64,000 nt of DNA, from positions 1 through 64,000 of the forward strand of contig JAWPHD010005557.1 in the NCBI GenBank assembly GCA_037043455.1. The letters run 5' to 3'. Of the stretch, positions 13,275 to 26,075 are shown piece after piece (the stretch's first letter is position 1; each line of letters begins with the position of its first letter). The position numbers and the translations under genes were made by a program. The notes beneath the pieces were generated by a model. That model did not search any database, was not told where the DNA came from, and was given only the letters and a program-made list of their open reading frames with translations. This DNA is from Cyrtodaria siliqua. Lineage: Eukaryota; Mollusca; Bivalvia; Adapedonta; Hiatellidae.

Positions 13275-16200
13275 TATTATTCTTATATGATACTTATATG
13301 ATACTTATATGATACTTATATGATACTTATATGATACTTATATGATACTTATATGATACTATGATACTTATATGATACTATGATACTTATATGATACTAT
13401 GATACTTATATACTATGATACTTATATGATACTATGATACTTATATGATACTTATATGATACTTATATGATACTATGATACTTATATGATACTATGATAC
13501 TTATATGATACTTATATGATACTATGATACTTATATGATACTATGATACTTATATGATACTATGATACTTATACGATACTATGATACTTATATGATACTT
13601 ATATGATACTTATATGATACTATGATACTTATATGATACTATGATACTTATATGATACTTATATGATACTTATATGATACTATGATACTTATACGATACT
13701 ATGATACTTATATGATACTTATATGATACTTATATGATACTTATATGATACTATGATACTTATACGATACTATGATACTTATACGATACTATGATACTTA
13801 TATGATACTTATATGATACTTATACGATACTATGATACTTATATGATACTTATATGATACTTATATGATACTTATACGATACTATGATACTTATATGATA
13901 CTATGATACTATGATACTTATATGATACTATGATACTATGATACTTATACGATACTATGATACTTATATGATACTTATATGATACTATGATACTTATATG
14001 ATACTATGATACTTATACGATACTATGATACTTATATGATACTATGATACTTATACGATACTATGATACTTATATGATACTATGATACTTATATGATACT
14101 TATATGATACTATGATACTTATACGATACTATGATACTTATACGATACTATGATACTTATATGATACTATGATACTTATATGATACTATGATACTTATAT
14201 GATACTATGATACTATGATACTTATATGATACTATGATACTTATATGATACTTATATGATACTATGATACTTATATGATACTATGATACTTATATGATAC
14301 TATGATACTTATATGATACTATGATACTTATACGATACTATGATACTTATATGATACTATGATACTTATACGATACTATGATACTTATATGATACTATGA
14401 TACTTATATGATACTTATATGATACTATGATACTTATACGATACTATGATACTTATACGATACTATGATACTTATATGATACTATGATACTTATATGATA
14501 CTATGATACTATGATACTATGATACTTATATGATACTTATACGATACTATGATACTTATACGATACTATGATACTTATACGATACTATGATACTTATACG
14601 ATACTATGATAATTATATGATACTATGATACTTATATGATACTATGATACTTATACGATACTATGATACTTATATGATATGATACTTATACGATACTATG
14701 ATACTTATACGATACTATGATACTTATACGATACTATGATACTTATATGATACTATGATACTTATATGATACTATGATACTTATACGATACTATGATACT
14801 TATATGATACTATGATACTTATATGATACTATGATACTTATATGATACTATGATGCTTATACGATACTATGATACTTATACGATACTATGATACTTATAC
14901 GATACTATGATACTTATATGATACTATGATACTTATATGATACTTATATGATACTATGATACTTATACGATACTATGATACTTATACGATACTATGATAT
15001 TATATGATACTATGATACTTTTATGATACTATGATACTTATATGATACTATGATACTATGATACTTATATGATACTATGATACTTATATGATACTTATAT
15101 GATACTATGATACTTATACGATACTATGATACTTATATGATACTATGATACTTATATGTATATTATACGATACTATGATACCTTATAATATGATACTTAT
15201 ATGATAGCTATGATACTTTATACGATACTATGATACTTATACGACTCGTATGATACTTTATACGATACTATGATACTTATATGATATGATACTTATACGA
15301 TACTATGATACTTATACGATACTATGATACTTATACGATACTATGATACTTATACGATACTATGATACTTATACGATACTATGATACTTATACGATACTA
15401 TGATACTTATACGATACTATGATACTTATACGATACTATGATACTATGATACTTATATGATACTATGATACTTATATGATACTTATATGATACTATGATA
15501 CTTATACGATACTATGATACTTATACGATACTATGATACTTATACGATACTATGATACTTATATGATACTATGATACTTATATGATACTATGATACTTAT
15601 ATGATACTTATATGATACTATGATACTTATTTGATACTTATATGATACTTATATGATACTTATATGATACTATGATACTAATATGATACTTATATGATAC
15701 TTATATGATACTTATATGATACTATGATACTTATATGATACTTATATGATACTTATATGATACTTATATGATACTTATATGATACTATGATACTTATATG
15801 ATACTTATATGATACTTATATGATAATTATATGATACTATGATACTTATATGATACTTATATGATACTATGATACTTATTTGATACTTATATGATACTTA
15901 TATGATACTATGATACTTATATGATACTTATACGATACTTTGATACTTATATGATACTATAATACTTATATTATACTTATATGATACTTATATGATACTA
16001 TGATACTTATATGATACTTATACGATACTATGATACTTATATGATACTTATATGATACTTATATGATACTATGATATTTATATGATACTTATACGATACT
16101 ATGATACTTATACGATACTATGATACTTATATGATACTTATATGATACTTATATGATACTATGATACTTATTTGATACTTATATGATACTTATATGATAC

Positions 16201-17133
16201 TATGATACTTATATGATACTTATATGATACTTATATGATACTTATATGATACTATGATACTTATATGATACTTATACGATACTTTGATACTTATATGATA
16301 CTATAATACTTATATGATACTTATATGATACTTATATGATACTATGATACTTATATGATACTTATACGATACTTTGATACTTATATGATACTATAATACT
16401 TATATGATACTTATATGATACTTATATGATACTATGATACTTATATGATACTATGATACTTATATGATACTATGATACTTATATGATACTTATATGATAC
16501 TTATATGATACTTATATGATACTATGATACTTATATGATACTATGATACTTATATGATACTTATATGATACTTATATGATACTTATATGATACTTATACG
16601 ATACTATGATACTTATACGATACTATGATACTTATATGATACTATGATACTTATATGATACTTATATGATACTTATATGATACTTATATGATACTATGAT
16701 ACTTATATGATACTATGATACTTATATGATACTTATATGATACTTATATGATACTATGATACTTATATGATACTATGATACTTATATGATACTTATATGA
16801 TACATATATGATACTTATATGATACTTATACGATACTATGATACTTATATGATACTATGATACTTATATGATACTTATATGATACTATGATACTTATTTG
16901 ATACTTATATGATACTTATATGATACTTATATGATACTATGATACTTATATGATACTTATATGATACTTATATGATACTTATACGATAATATGATACTTA
17001 TATGATACTATAATACGTATATGATACTATGATACTTATATGATACTTATATGATACTTATAGGATACTATGATACGTATATGATACTTATATGATACTT
17101 ATATGATACTTATATGATACTTATATGATACTT
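13275..17133. repeat. 3.9-kb AT-rich satellite of 11-bp and 8-bp words
   Basis: The array is built almost wholly from ATACTTATATG (11 bp), its variant ATACTTATACG, and the shorter ATACTATG (8 bp). The ACG variant is almost always followed by the 8-bp word, giving a 19-bp composite that appears to have spread as a unit. The early and middle parts are rich in 8-bp words, while the last 1.5 kb has long runs of pure 11-bp words. Sporadic single-base variants mark local copying. There is no coding capacity. Confidence 0.97.
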
Positions 17134-17297
17134 ATTTAAAAGAGGCAGTACATGAATCATATATAAACCCTTCCATATAAGAATCATGTAAGTATTATAT
17201 GAGAAGTATAAAAATGTGTGTTTTAAAAATGTATGTTTTAAAAATGAAACTTTTGTGAAATGATTCTCATATGGAAATTATATGAAAGTATACTGAA

Positions 17298-17711
17298 TTG
17301 AATTGAATTGAATTGGGGTTTTAAGGCGCCCCAACACATAAAAAGGTTATATGGCGCCTAAAAGGCATGAACATCTTCCATGTACATCGAGATAAAATAT
17401 GAAAAATGGGCCTAGAACCTTCTCACCCTGAACTGCAGAGTTACTACAAATTCTATCGTAGAAACTCCATTTACGCTGGAGCCACGTTATTGTTTTTCTG
17501 CAACTGCTCTTTTGATGCGAGCGAGATAGCACCTGAAACAATGCAGGGATCATGATGAAGACCTTTAATGAACATGAACAAAAAATGATAAAATGAACAT
17601 GAATTTGGGGGGATTCTACCCCTCTGCCTACCCCTCCAAAGGGATCTGCAGTGGCCCTATTCTTTGCCCCGTGACCAAACGGGGGCACCCGGGAACCACA
17701 CGGGGTGGAAA
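17298..17711 (-). mobile_element. Full-length retroposon, 414 bp, with 14-bp target duplication
   Basis: On the minus strand the element starts at 17711, reads through a G/C-rich head, and ends at a (TTCAA)n-like tail (attga repeats on the + strand at 17298-17315). The flanks are gaaaGtatactgaa (17284-17297) and gaaaAtatactgaa (17712-17725), a 14-bp duplication with one mismatch. A related copy at 54892-55216 is truncated at the head end. I see no convincing tRNA box pair, so whether it is a SINE or a LINE 3' end is open. The open frame at 17347-17748 is fortuitous. Confidence 0.75.
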
Positions 17712-17725
17712 GAAAATATACTGAA

Positions 17726-18723
17726 AGGAAAAAGGAACGCATACTCAAAAAACTGCCTATACTACACTATTAAACACACCTAATTTCACGTAATATTCCA
17801 GATATATCTCAACATGTTTTGTATAAAAAGGGGCTACAAGGACAACTCTGTCATGTAGACATTTTAAGCACAGTATACTTTGTTACACGAAATTCATAAA
17901 TGTTGAAGTTTCACCATAAAAAGTCAAGCCATTTCAGTATTGTGCTTAATGTTAAGAGATTGCAACGATTAAAGCCTAAGTTTGCTCACCTGCTTGAGCC
18001 AAATGCGCATTCTGTCGATAATGAAACTTTAAAGGGGTAACCATTGGCGTGCTCGGTGCTGTTTAAACCTTCTTTCCGAAAGGACAGGCCTAATGTCGCC
18101 CTGTACCATTCGATTAGCAGTAGCATATTAAACATACAATATGTAGCGGAAATACCCAATATTCGTTTCTTTTTTCTTTCAGTATATAATGAAACTCCTA
18201 TTATATAAATATCATATGATAGGTGTTATATGTGAATCATATGTGCCTCCTTTTATATAAGAATCACAATATGCATATGAGAATGCAATCATATGTTTAT
18301 TATATATGGCAAAATTGCCTATGTATCGCTGAGTAAGATTTATTGTTCAATAAGAGTCAGTTGAATATAAAAAAAGTTTATTTTTCTATACACGTATTAC
18401 TCACCAAAACCTCTACGGACTATAATTAGATAATTAGCTATTTTCCAAAATAAACCTGCGACCGCTGCCTTCTGTCCATCATCATACAGCCACAAAGGGC
18501 GTTGTTACGGATATAAAACACGGCAAAACATCAATTTGCGAAACTATAAACAAATGTTTCTCGTATAATCCGCCGATAAGATAACCTCGTTAACAGCCTC
18601 CCACAACTTCGTCCTCAGATAAGGCATATAACGGAGTAATTAGGTTAACGTTCCACAAGTCGTAATAATTATTACAGCAACTGCTGTTTTTCTGAGCAGT
18701 TAGGCTACGGTCTAAACGGGGTC
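17726..18723. other. Unassigned spacer
   Basis: No gene is visible. Sequence around 18185-18300 ('aatcatatgtgcctcc', 'tataagaatcac') weakly repeats 17150-17200, so the AT-rich flank is locally duplicated. Confidence 0.4.
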
Positions 18724-18727
18724 TTAA

Positions 18728-19062
18728 AGGGACACACGGCAATCTTACTGTCTTAAAAACTCACGTCGTCCCATTAGTTTTTCTACATAACTTGCGTTAA
18801 ATTTGTTCAACCATTTAATGTTAATTACAATTTTTTTTAAAACAAATGGTTGTTGCATATTTTTAACTGCCGACTATATTGCGCCAATAATATATTTAAA
18901 CATATGATAAAATAACGAAGCAAAATTAAAACTCTTTTTTTTTTATTTACCCATGATTATATGCAAGCAGGTTTTAAGGTCAACATGATTCTGGATTACA
19001 CGTAATACATGGAGACGATAAATTAATTCTTGATTAAAATTTCGAGATCGTCGTGTGTCCCT
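18728..19062. mobile_element. MITE flanked by TTAA, 335 bp
   Basis: Terminal inverted repeats are AGGGACACACG(G/A)C at the left and the complement at the right. Each end is directly bordered by TTAA (18724-18727 and 19063-19066). TTAA duplication is the signature of piggyBac and Kolobok transposases; the internal sequence has no transposase, so it is non-autonomous. Confidence 0.75.
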
Positions 19063-19147
19063 TTAAAAAGATTCTAGGACAAACTAAAAACAATTTCGTA
19101 TTAGGTTTGTGTTAACATACCACTGCCAAGTACTCTGTACTGGTTAA

Positions 19148-19709
19148 AGGGACTGTAGCGACACAGCCAAACCATCTGTATTATTGAGAGTTTTGAAATA
19201 CTTGAATAAGGGTGAAAGAATGATCAAAATCGGATGATAAACAAAGAACATATGATCATTTGAAGTTTCTGTTGAAACGGATATGGAAGCGGCCATTTTG
19301 GGAGCTATGACATCCCGGTTCTAAATGACCATATATGGAATATTTATAATTATGAAAATTTACTGATTATAGGGAAAAAATGACATCAACTGTATGAAAA
19401 ATATGTAATACTTAATGGCAATAATGATTTATATCACCAGTAAAAAAATCATTCATTTGCAGTGATTTTCTTCGTTTTAAATGATATTTATCAATATTCC
19501 ATATATGGTAATATTAAACCCATATATGGTAATATGGAACTATGACGTCATAGTTCTAAAAATGGTGGCTCCCATATTCGTTTTAGAACAACATTTAAAT
19601 GGTCATATCTTTTTTGTCTATCATCCGATTTTGATAATTCTTTCACCTTTTTCTAAGTTTTTCAGAACTCTCAATAATAGAGTTGTTTGGCTGTGTCGCT
19701 ACATTCCCT
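19148..19709. mobile_element. Inverted-repeat element, 562 bp
   Basis: The ends read AGGGACTGTAGCGACACAGC and, inverted, AGGGAATGTAGCGACACAGC. The arms stay alignable for about 200 bp each ('caaaatcggatgat', 'ccatatatgg'), with perhaps three quarters identity. Flanks show no clear target duplication. Open frames at 19481-19875 are arm readings. Confidence 0.72.
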
Positions 19710-19989
19710 GACAACAATCATTTATATTTTAGTGTCAGAATTTGTCACTAAAACAACACCACTAGTGTGTTTTTCACAATTTATTTTTCTTTCAACTGAA
19801 TTTATTTATAAGAAGTTGTTAAAACCAATTGAACTTTTCGAGGTATCTCGAGTGTTTTTTTCAAACACATTTTGACCTTTTTAATAATTTTATGAGGTTA
19901 GGGGATATTCTACCATTAATTGTATTTACATTTTGGGGGTGGGGGTCGGGCGTTAAAATGGGGGTTGGTGGGGACGTTAAAAAGAAGTC

Positions 19990-20515
19990 ACCCTTAGATC
20001 AGAATGGAGTTCTGATCTGCGTAACCCTTAGATCAGAACTCCATCTGGGTAACCTTTAGATTAGACGGGAGTTCTTATCTGTGTAACCGTTAGATCAGAC
20101 TGGAGTTCTGATCTGCGTAACCCTTAGATCAGACTGGAGTTCTGATCTGGGTAACCCTTAGATCGGACGGGAGTTCCGATCTGCGTAACCCTAAAGGCCT
20201 TAGATCAGACTGGAATTCTGATCTGGGTGACCGTTAGATCAGACTGGAGTTCTGATCTGCATAACCGTTAGATCAGACTCGAGTTCTGTGGGTAACCGTT
20301 AGATCAGACTGGAGTTCGGATCTACATAACCGTTAGATCAGACTCGAGTTCTGATCTGCATAACCGTTAGATCAGACTCGAGTTCTGATCTGGGTAACCG
20401 TTAGATCAGATGAGAGTTCTGATCTGCGTAACCGTTAGACACGACTGGAGTTCTGATCCGCGTAATAACTGTTAAATCAGACCGGAGTTTTCATCAGCGT
20501 AACCGATAGATCAGA
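19990..20515. repeat. 34-bp hairpin minisatellite
   Basis: The unit is about 34 bp: CGTTAGATCAGACTGGAGTT followed by CTGATCTGCGTAAC. Each copy contains GATCAGA facing TCTGATC across about 9 bp, so single strands can form a row of short hairpins. About 15 copies, moderately diverged. Confidence 0.88.
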
Positions 20516-20639
20516 CGGGAATCAAATATTGTTTACTGGATTAATAAGATACAGTAGCTAAAATTAAACAAATGTCTTTCATCTAACGACTCTATGGCTG
20601 AAACACAAATCAGAGGTCGTCTGTGAGTGGCGGTTTGTG

Positions 20640-21415
20640 TCATTACAATCGTGAACGCTATGCCAGTCCCGCCATTCTTCGGGATCACGACTCGTGTGTA
20701 TATCGAGCTTCGGTACGTTCAAAATATTGACATTTTGTTAACCGGAAGCCAACGGCACAGAAAATAGTGCACTGTTGCTATGTAAACAATATGGCATCTA
20801 GCCACACGTGTTGATGTATACTTTGCGTAGAATGTTTGTTTTTTACAATGCAGATGGAGGTTTTATCACTGCTTTCACGTAAATAAACTATTGATGAAGC
20901 AATCGGCGGCTGTATGACATTTCATAATTTGGATGACAACTGATTTTGAATGCAAATTTGTTTTGGCGGGAATCTAATCCGATTGCCATTCGCAACATCT
21001 CATACACTGCTTTTCAGCATTACTCGAATGTAATACGCTAGTTTCAATATTGGTTAGGTCATCGCGCCTTAGATTCCCGACAAACAAATTTGCATTCAAA
21101 ATCAAAGTTATCATCCAAATGTTACAATGTTATTCAGCCAATTGCTCCATCGATAGTTTATTTACATGAAATCAGTGATAAAACCATCATCTGCATTGTA
21201 AAAACAAACACTCAACGCAAATTGTACATCAACACGTGTGGATAGCGGCAATATTGTTTACATAGCAACAGTGCACTATTTTCTGTGCCTTTGCCTTCCG
21301 GCGATCAAAATGTCAAGATTTTGAACAAGCCGAAGCGCCGTGATACACATGAGGCGGGATTCCGAAGAATGACGGGATTGGCCGAGCGTTCACGATTGTC
21401 GATTTAAATTCGAGT
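20640..21415. mobile_element. Fold-back element, about 770 bp
   Basis: Left arm (about 20652-20965) and right arm (about 21065-21405) are inverted copies sharing 'gacattttgttaaccgg', 'cacagaaaatagtgcact', 'cacacgtgttgat' and 'gcaaatttgttttggcggga'. The outer ends are ACAATCGTGAACGCT and its complement. It is the most complete member of a family also seen at 2.8, 10.3 and 12.5 kb. No transposase. Confidence 0.8.
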
Positions 21416-22980
21416 AATGCTACGAAGCAGAGTAGGTATTATACCACTAATTATTTTTCTCATAGACACCAATGTTAAAATGTCACATATTAATGATTTG
21501 CTTCAAATTCAACTCAAGTATGGATAATGCAGCAGTGTAATGTTCATATAGAAAACTAATTTTCCACTTGAAAAATCACCAGAAAAGGTGGGGTCACAAG
21601 ACATGTAAGAAAGTTCTTGTTTGTATACTAAACAGGTCAAGGGTACAGCTGTTTTCATTGATTGACTGTTTTCATTGCTCACAAAGTGTAAGTTTCGAAA
21701 ATGTTCATCAGTGATCCAGTAAAACTTAATAATACGCTTCTTATACATGCAACCACAAAATCGAATAGAAAAGGGCAGTTTTCCCCTTCTTATAATGCCC
21801 TTTTTCATCAAAAAAGGAGTGATTACTTTTTATTATTGGAACTACATTTGACTACACCTCGGAGGTTTCTACACCTCGGAGGTTTACATGTAATTAGTGG
21901 TGGTAAATCTTTACGAGATGTTGCGAATGGTGTCATTAGTCGAAAAATAACGCGTTAGAAAAAGTATTCTTTACTAGTAAAGAACGTTGACGAACGAAAC
22001 AGTGTATTGTTATCTAAATGTGCCAACCAACCCTGTATTGATCAGTATAAGCTATTGTCAAAATCTGGTTGGCAATTTACATGTGAATGGTGATGTCACC
22101 GGTCAACATTCATTATATCAAACCAAGGTTTGCAGTATGAACATATAAACGATGTATTATAAAGAACATAATTATAAGTAAACTTACCACCAAATGCAGG
22201 AAACAAGTCCAATTTAGAAACACCACCACCATTTTAGAAAAATAAAAATATGACACAGTATTTTTGCATACTCTTTGACTTCGCGAAAAGTGGAAAGCAA
22301 GTGACATGTACCACACATTCTATTTTTAGTATATGGTTGTCTGTCTTCGGAAAATAAGACACATGAAATGGAATGTCTGATTATTGCCATAAATACCATT
22401 TAATCCGCATGCAATGCATGCTCGCCATTGATTATGTGCAATTAGGAGCGACCGGTAAAAACGTATGTTTCTCGTGCGAGCACGTGCGACTATGCCTTTT
22501 AGGAAGATAGTGACTTAAATGTACATAAACTTCAAATTGCGGTCGAATAATCGTAGTTGTAATATATTTAAATCTGGCAGTCATATTCACACACGTCGAT
22601 CAAAATTGGACCAAGGGAAATAACCCTTATTTGTTAATATGTTAATACTCACAGTTGTTTGACCCCCTTATGAGTTTTAAGTTAAACACGTATTGTTGTC
22701 TGTTTATATCCTGGCCACTGGTAATTTTGATGACGTATTCACATTTTACAATGTTGTCTGTTTATTATTTTTATCCTAGCCACTGGCAATTTTGATGTAG
22801 TATTATAGTTTCTCATGCTTGTAACCTTTTTGGTTATTCAGATCTTTCCTTTCAATGTATTCATCACACTAAGCCATAGAAAATGATATGCATTTACAAT
22901 TTCAAAATGTTAAATACATACATACGTGTGTGTGTCAAGCAATCAAGGGAGCTACTAGTACATTGGTATGAACCAGCCAG
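21416..22980. other. Unassigned spacer
   Basis: No supported gene. A 16-bp direct repeat 'ctacacctcggaggtt' lies at about 21854-21885, and a 50-60 bp direct duplication (around 'tgttgtctgtttat' and 'ccactggcaattttgatg') at about 22695-22800. Open frames of 60-100 residues here look random. Confidence 0.45.
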
Positions 22981-22984
22981 GGAT

Positions 22985-23650
22985 GAATCACGACTCCTGA
23001 ATGAATCACGACCTTCTGAATGCGAGGCGGATGTTCATCCACTATGGACCCAGCCAGGGATGAATCGCGACCTCCTGAATGCGAGGCGGATGTTCATCCA
23101 CTATGGACCCAGCCAGGGATGAATCACGACCTTCTGAATGTGAGGCGTATGTTCATCCACTATGGACCCAGCCAGGGATGAATCACGACCTCCTGAATGT
23201 GAGGCGGATGTTCATCCACTATGGACCCAGCCATGGATGAATCACGACCTCCTGAATGCGAGGCGGATGTTCATCCACTATGTACCCAGCCAGGGATTGA
23301 ATCGCGACCTCCTGAATGCGAGGCGGATGTTCATCCACTATGGACCCAGCCAGGGATTGAATCGCGACCTCCTGAATGCGAGGCGGATGTTCATCCACTA
23401 TGGACCCAGCTAGGGATGAATCACGACCTCCTGAATGTGAGGCGGATGTTCATCCACTATGGACCCAGCCAGGGATTGAATCGCGACCTCCTGAATGCGA
23501 GGCGGATGTTCATCCACTATGGACCAAGCCAGGGATTGAATCGCGACCTCCTGAATGCGAGGCGGATGTTCATCCACTATGGACCCAGCCAGAGATTGAA
23601 TCGCGACCTCCTGAATGCGAGGCGGATGCTCATTCACTATGCCATCTCCT
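22985..23650 (-). repeat. 59/60-bp array derived from a SINE tRNA-like head
   Basis: About 11 units of 59-60 bp. Read on the minus strand each contains GCCTCGCATTCAGGAGGTCG, then GATTCAATCCC, which is the anticodon-arm-to-box-B part of a tRNA-derived SINE head, and GGATGAACATCC near box A. The last copy at about 23590-23655 runs on into 'atgccatctcctcgg', the true 5' end of such a head. The array therefore looks like a tandem expansion of a SINE 5' end. It lies just downstream of the D2 stop codon and may fall in the 3' UTR. Frames across it are open because of the repeat. Confidence 0.85.
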
Positions 23651-23737
23651 CGGGCTGACAGTAATGAAAAACAACAGCAAATACATTGACACAAAAGAGC
23701 TGAATAACAAAAACATTACAAACATGAGATACACAGC

Positions 23738-23786
23738 ACGCACGCACGCACGCACGCACGCACACACACATACACACACACACGCT
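23738..23786. repeat. Microsatellite (ACGC)n then (CA)n
   Basis: Short CACG/CACA run downstream of exon D2. Confidence 0.9.
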
Positions 23787-23860
23787 ATACATACATCACA
23801 TGTCCTCTAGTTTCATATTACATGCCCTCTACTAGTTTCAAATGTGCTATAGGTCCCATA

Positions 23861-24232
23861 TCACATAATATCACACACTTTAGAGCCTTCGTTCTCATTG
23901 ACCCGTCCAGAGTCTGCATTTTTTAGTGCAGTTTTCGTTGCATCTAATTCACGTTGAAGACCGTGGATTGTTTTATCTTTCCCCTCTTGTTCATTAGAGA
24001 GTCGTATTAACCTGTCTTGAAGATCCTTAACGACTTGATTATCTCCTTGACCTTCTTTCAGAATCTTAATTTCCATTTCCAGTTTACCGATCTGTTCTCT
24101 TTGTTCTTCGTTTGCCCTGTTTACTGTTTCTAGTTCAGCCTGCATTGTTACGCGACCCAATTCCGTTTCCTCGTATTTTATTTTCATGTCATCGTGATGC
24201 TTTTGAAGTGTCACCTTTTCTTCCAACAGTTT
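23861..24232 (-). CDS. Exon D2: terminal coiled coil ending in CaaX-like CDIM
   Basis: The exon begins on a full codon after acceptor ATTTCTGTGCAG and encodes 123 residues to a TGA. Blocks shared with D1 include LQKHHDDMK, EEQREQIGKLE, LIRLSNEQE and ELDATK. The C-terminus is SKVCDIM. Cys-Asp-Ile-Met fits the loose CaaX rule (aliphatic third position, Met last), but Asp at the second position is less favourable than in CLIM, so lipidation may differ between isoforms. Both D exons have the same ATCACATAAT string (+ strand) across the stop region, a residue of the duplication. An open frame continues upstream of the acceptor, so the boundary rests on the AG site and on alignment with D1. Confidence 0.8.
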   Translation of the reverse strand, partial: KLLEEKVTLQKHHDDMKIKYEETELGRVTMQAELETVNRANEEQREQIGKLEMEIKILKEGQGDNQVVKDLQDRLIRLSNEQEGKDKTIHGLQRELDATKTALKNADSGRVNENEGSKVCDIM

Positions 24233-24408
24233 CTGCACAGAAATATACACAATATATATTTTATATAAAGAATGGTTATTTTTTTACAGTTAAAGCAAAA
24301 GCAAGTAAACGGAGAATCAGTATCGTCGTCAGTATAGAACAAAACATGTCGTAACTAGCAATGCTCATGCTGGGCCAGATTTTATACAGAACACACCTTG
24401 ACACGTGT

Positions 24409-24920
<512 letters not shown>

Positions 24921-24956
24921 ACATAATACGTAATTGAAATTTAACGTTAACCATAC

Positions 24957-25069
24957 CTTAAATGCTGCCTTTTCAGCCTCCTGGTTACTCAGCGCCGATT
25001 CAAGCTTTCCCGCAAGTTCTTCATTTCCTTCCAAACTTTTCTGAAGTTTCTCAACATCTATCCCGGAAC
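24957..25069 (-). CDS. Exon C2: start of coiled coil (CDIM isoform)
   Basis: The exon is 113 bases, beginning GT after acceptor AAATTATAG and ending AAG before donor GTATGG. It encodes SGIDVEKLQK, then LESALSNQEAEKAAFK, a heptad-like segment homologous to exon C1 in length, phase and the LSNQ-AE motif. The acceptor lacks a strong pyrimidine tract and is weaker than that of C1, which may matter for isoform choice. It could splice from exon B, about 11.5 kb upstream, skipping C1 and D1. It is followed by a 724-bp intron carrying long AGT/AGC trinucleotide runs, then exon D2. Confidence 0.77.
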
Positions 25070-25905
25070 CTATAATTTAGAACCATACTCATTTTAAACA
25101 AAATGAAATTAAACGTTCTGTAAGCACATCATTGAGGTAATATTATGACAGCAACCTCAGAGTGCGATGAGATGAAGGATGAATTTGCCCATCAGACATG
25201 CCTCTGTCCCGTCTTAACGAAAAAGTCCTTCTTATATAGAATGAAAAATAGTAGATCATCGAAAGATATTTACATTTCAAAACACAACATTATCATGCTA
25301 GTAGTTATGTCGGGGTACGGACAAAACAAAAACACATACCTATTTGACCGCTGGTGTGTTCTTTTAAACTGCGTTCAGACATTTTTTACTTCGTCTGTAG
25401 TATCCCATAGTAATGTTTCATCTTAACAAACAAGCTTAACGTGTTATCCACCGTATTGGAAATGTATTATATCTTCTTCATTCAGTCAAAAATCGATGTG
25501 TTCAGTTTATGTACATGCAATTTGAATAAAATAGTTTTAAAGCGTCTATAAATAGATGTGTTAATTAAGATAAAAATCAATTAACGAGTACGAATACAAA
25601 ACATATATCTTAATAAAGGGTTAAAGCGTATGGCTCTATTGGAGAAGCGTATTTAAATAGACTAAATGCGTATTTATGCATAATACACTCTTATTATATA
25701 AACTGTAATTTAATTGTATGTTACCTGCTGTTGAATTATATTATTATATAGGTACTGATAATGACTAGACAAGGAACAGTTATTAAAAGTGTCAGTTAAA
25801 TGTACAGTAATACATTGGTAAAACAGAGCGTTTGTGACACAAACAGTAATCACATTATTATGTTTATCACTCAGATTAAGGTATGAGCTATTGATTAGCA
25901 TTATA
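25070..25905. other. Intron sequence, no features
   Basis: Upstream of exon C2 on the gene strand. Nothing supported; AT-rich with random short open frames. Confidence 0.4.
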
Positions 25906-26075
25906 CGGAAGCCCTGGAGGGACTTATTAGTTATGGCTTATTAGTTATGAATTATTTGTTATGACTTATTAGTTATGACTTATTAGTTATGACTTATTTT
26001 TATTACTTATTTATTATTACTTATTTCTTATTACCTATTACCTACGGAAGTCCCTCCAGGACTTCCGTAGCATTA
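25906..26075. mobile_element. Small inverted-repeat element with TTAGTTATGACT repeats
   Basis: The left end 'acggaagccctggaggga' pairs with the right end 'tccctccaggacttccgt'; the right end is itself a perfect palindrome, ACGGAAGTCC-CTCCA-GGACTTCCGT. Between them lies a degenerate 14-bp tandem repeat ('attagttatgactt'). Confidence 0.7.

Noticed and set aside
17347..17748. 133-residue minus-strand protein
   Set aside because: It lies within the retroposon and is broken in the second copy at 54.9 kb.
23162..23810. Open frames of 83-145 residues with repeated 'ECEADVHPLWTQP' text
   Set aside because: They are translations of the 60-bp tRNA-head array; 60 is a multiple of three, so the frame persists.
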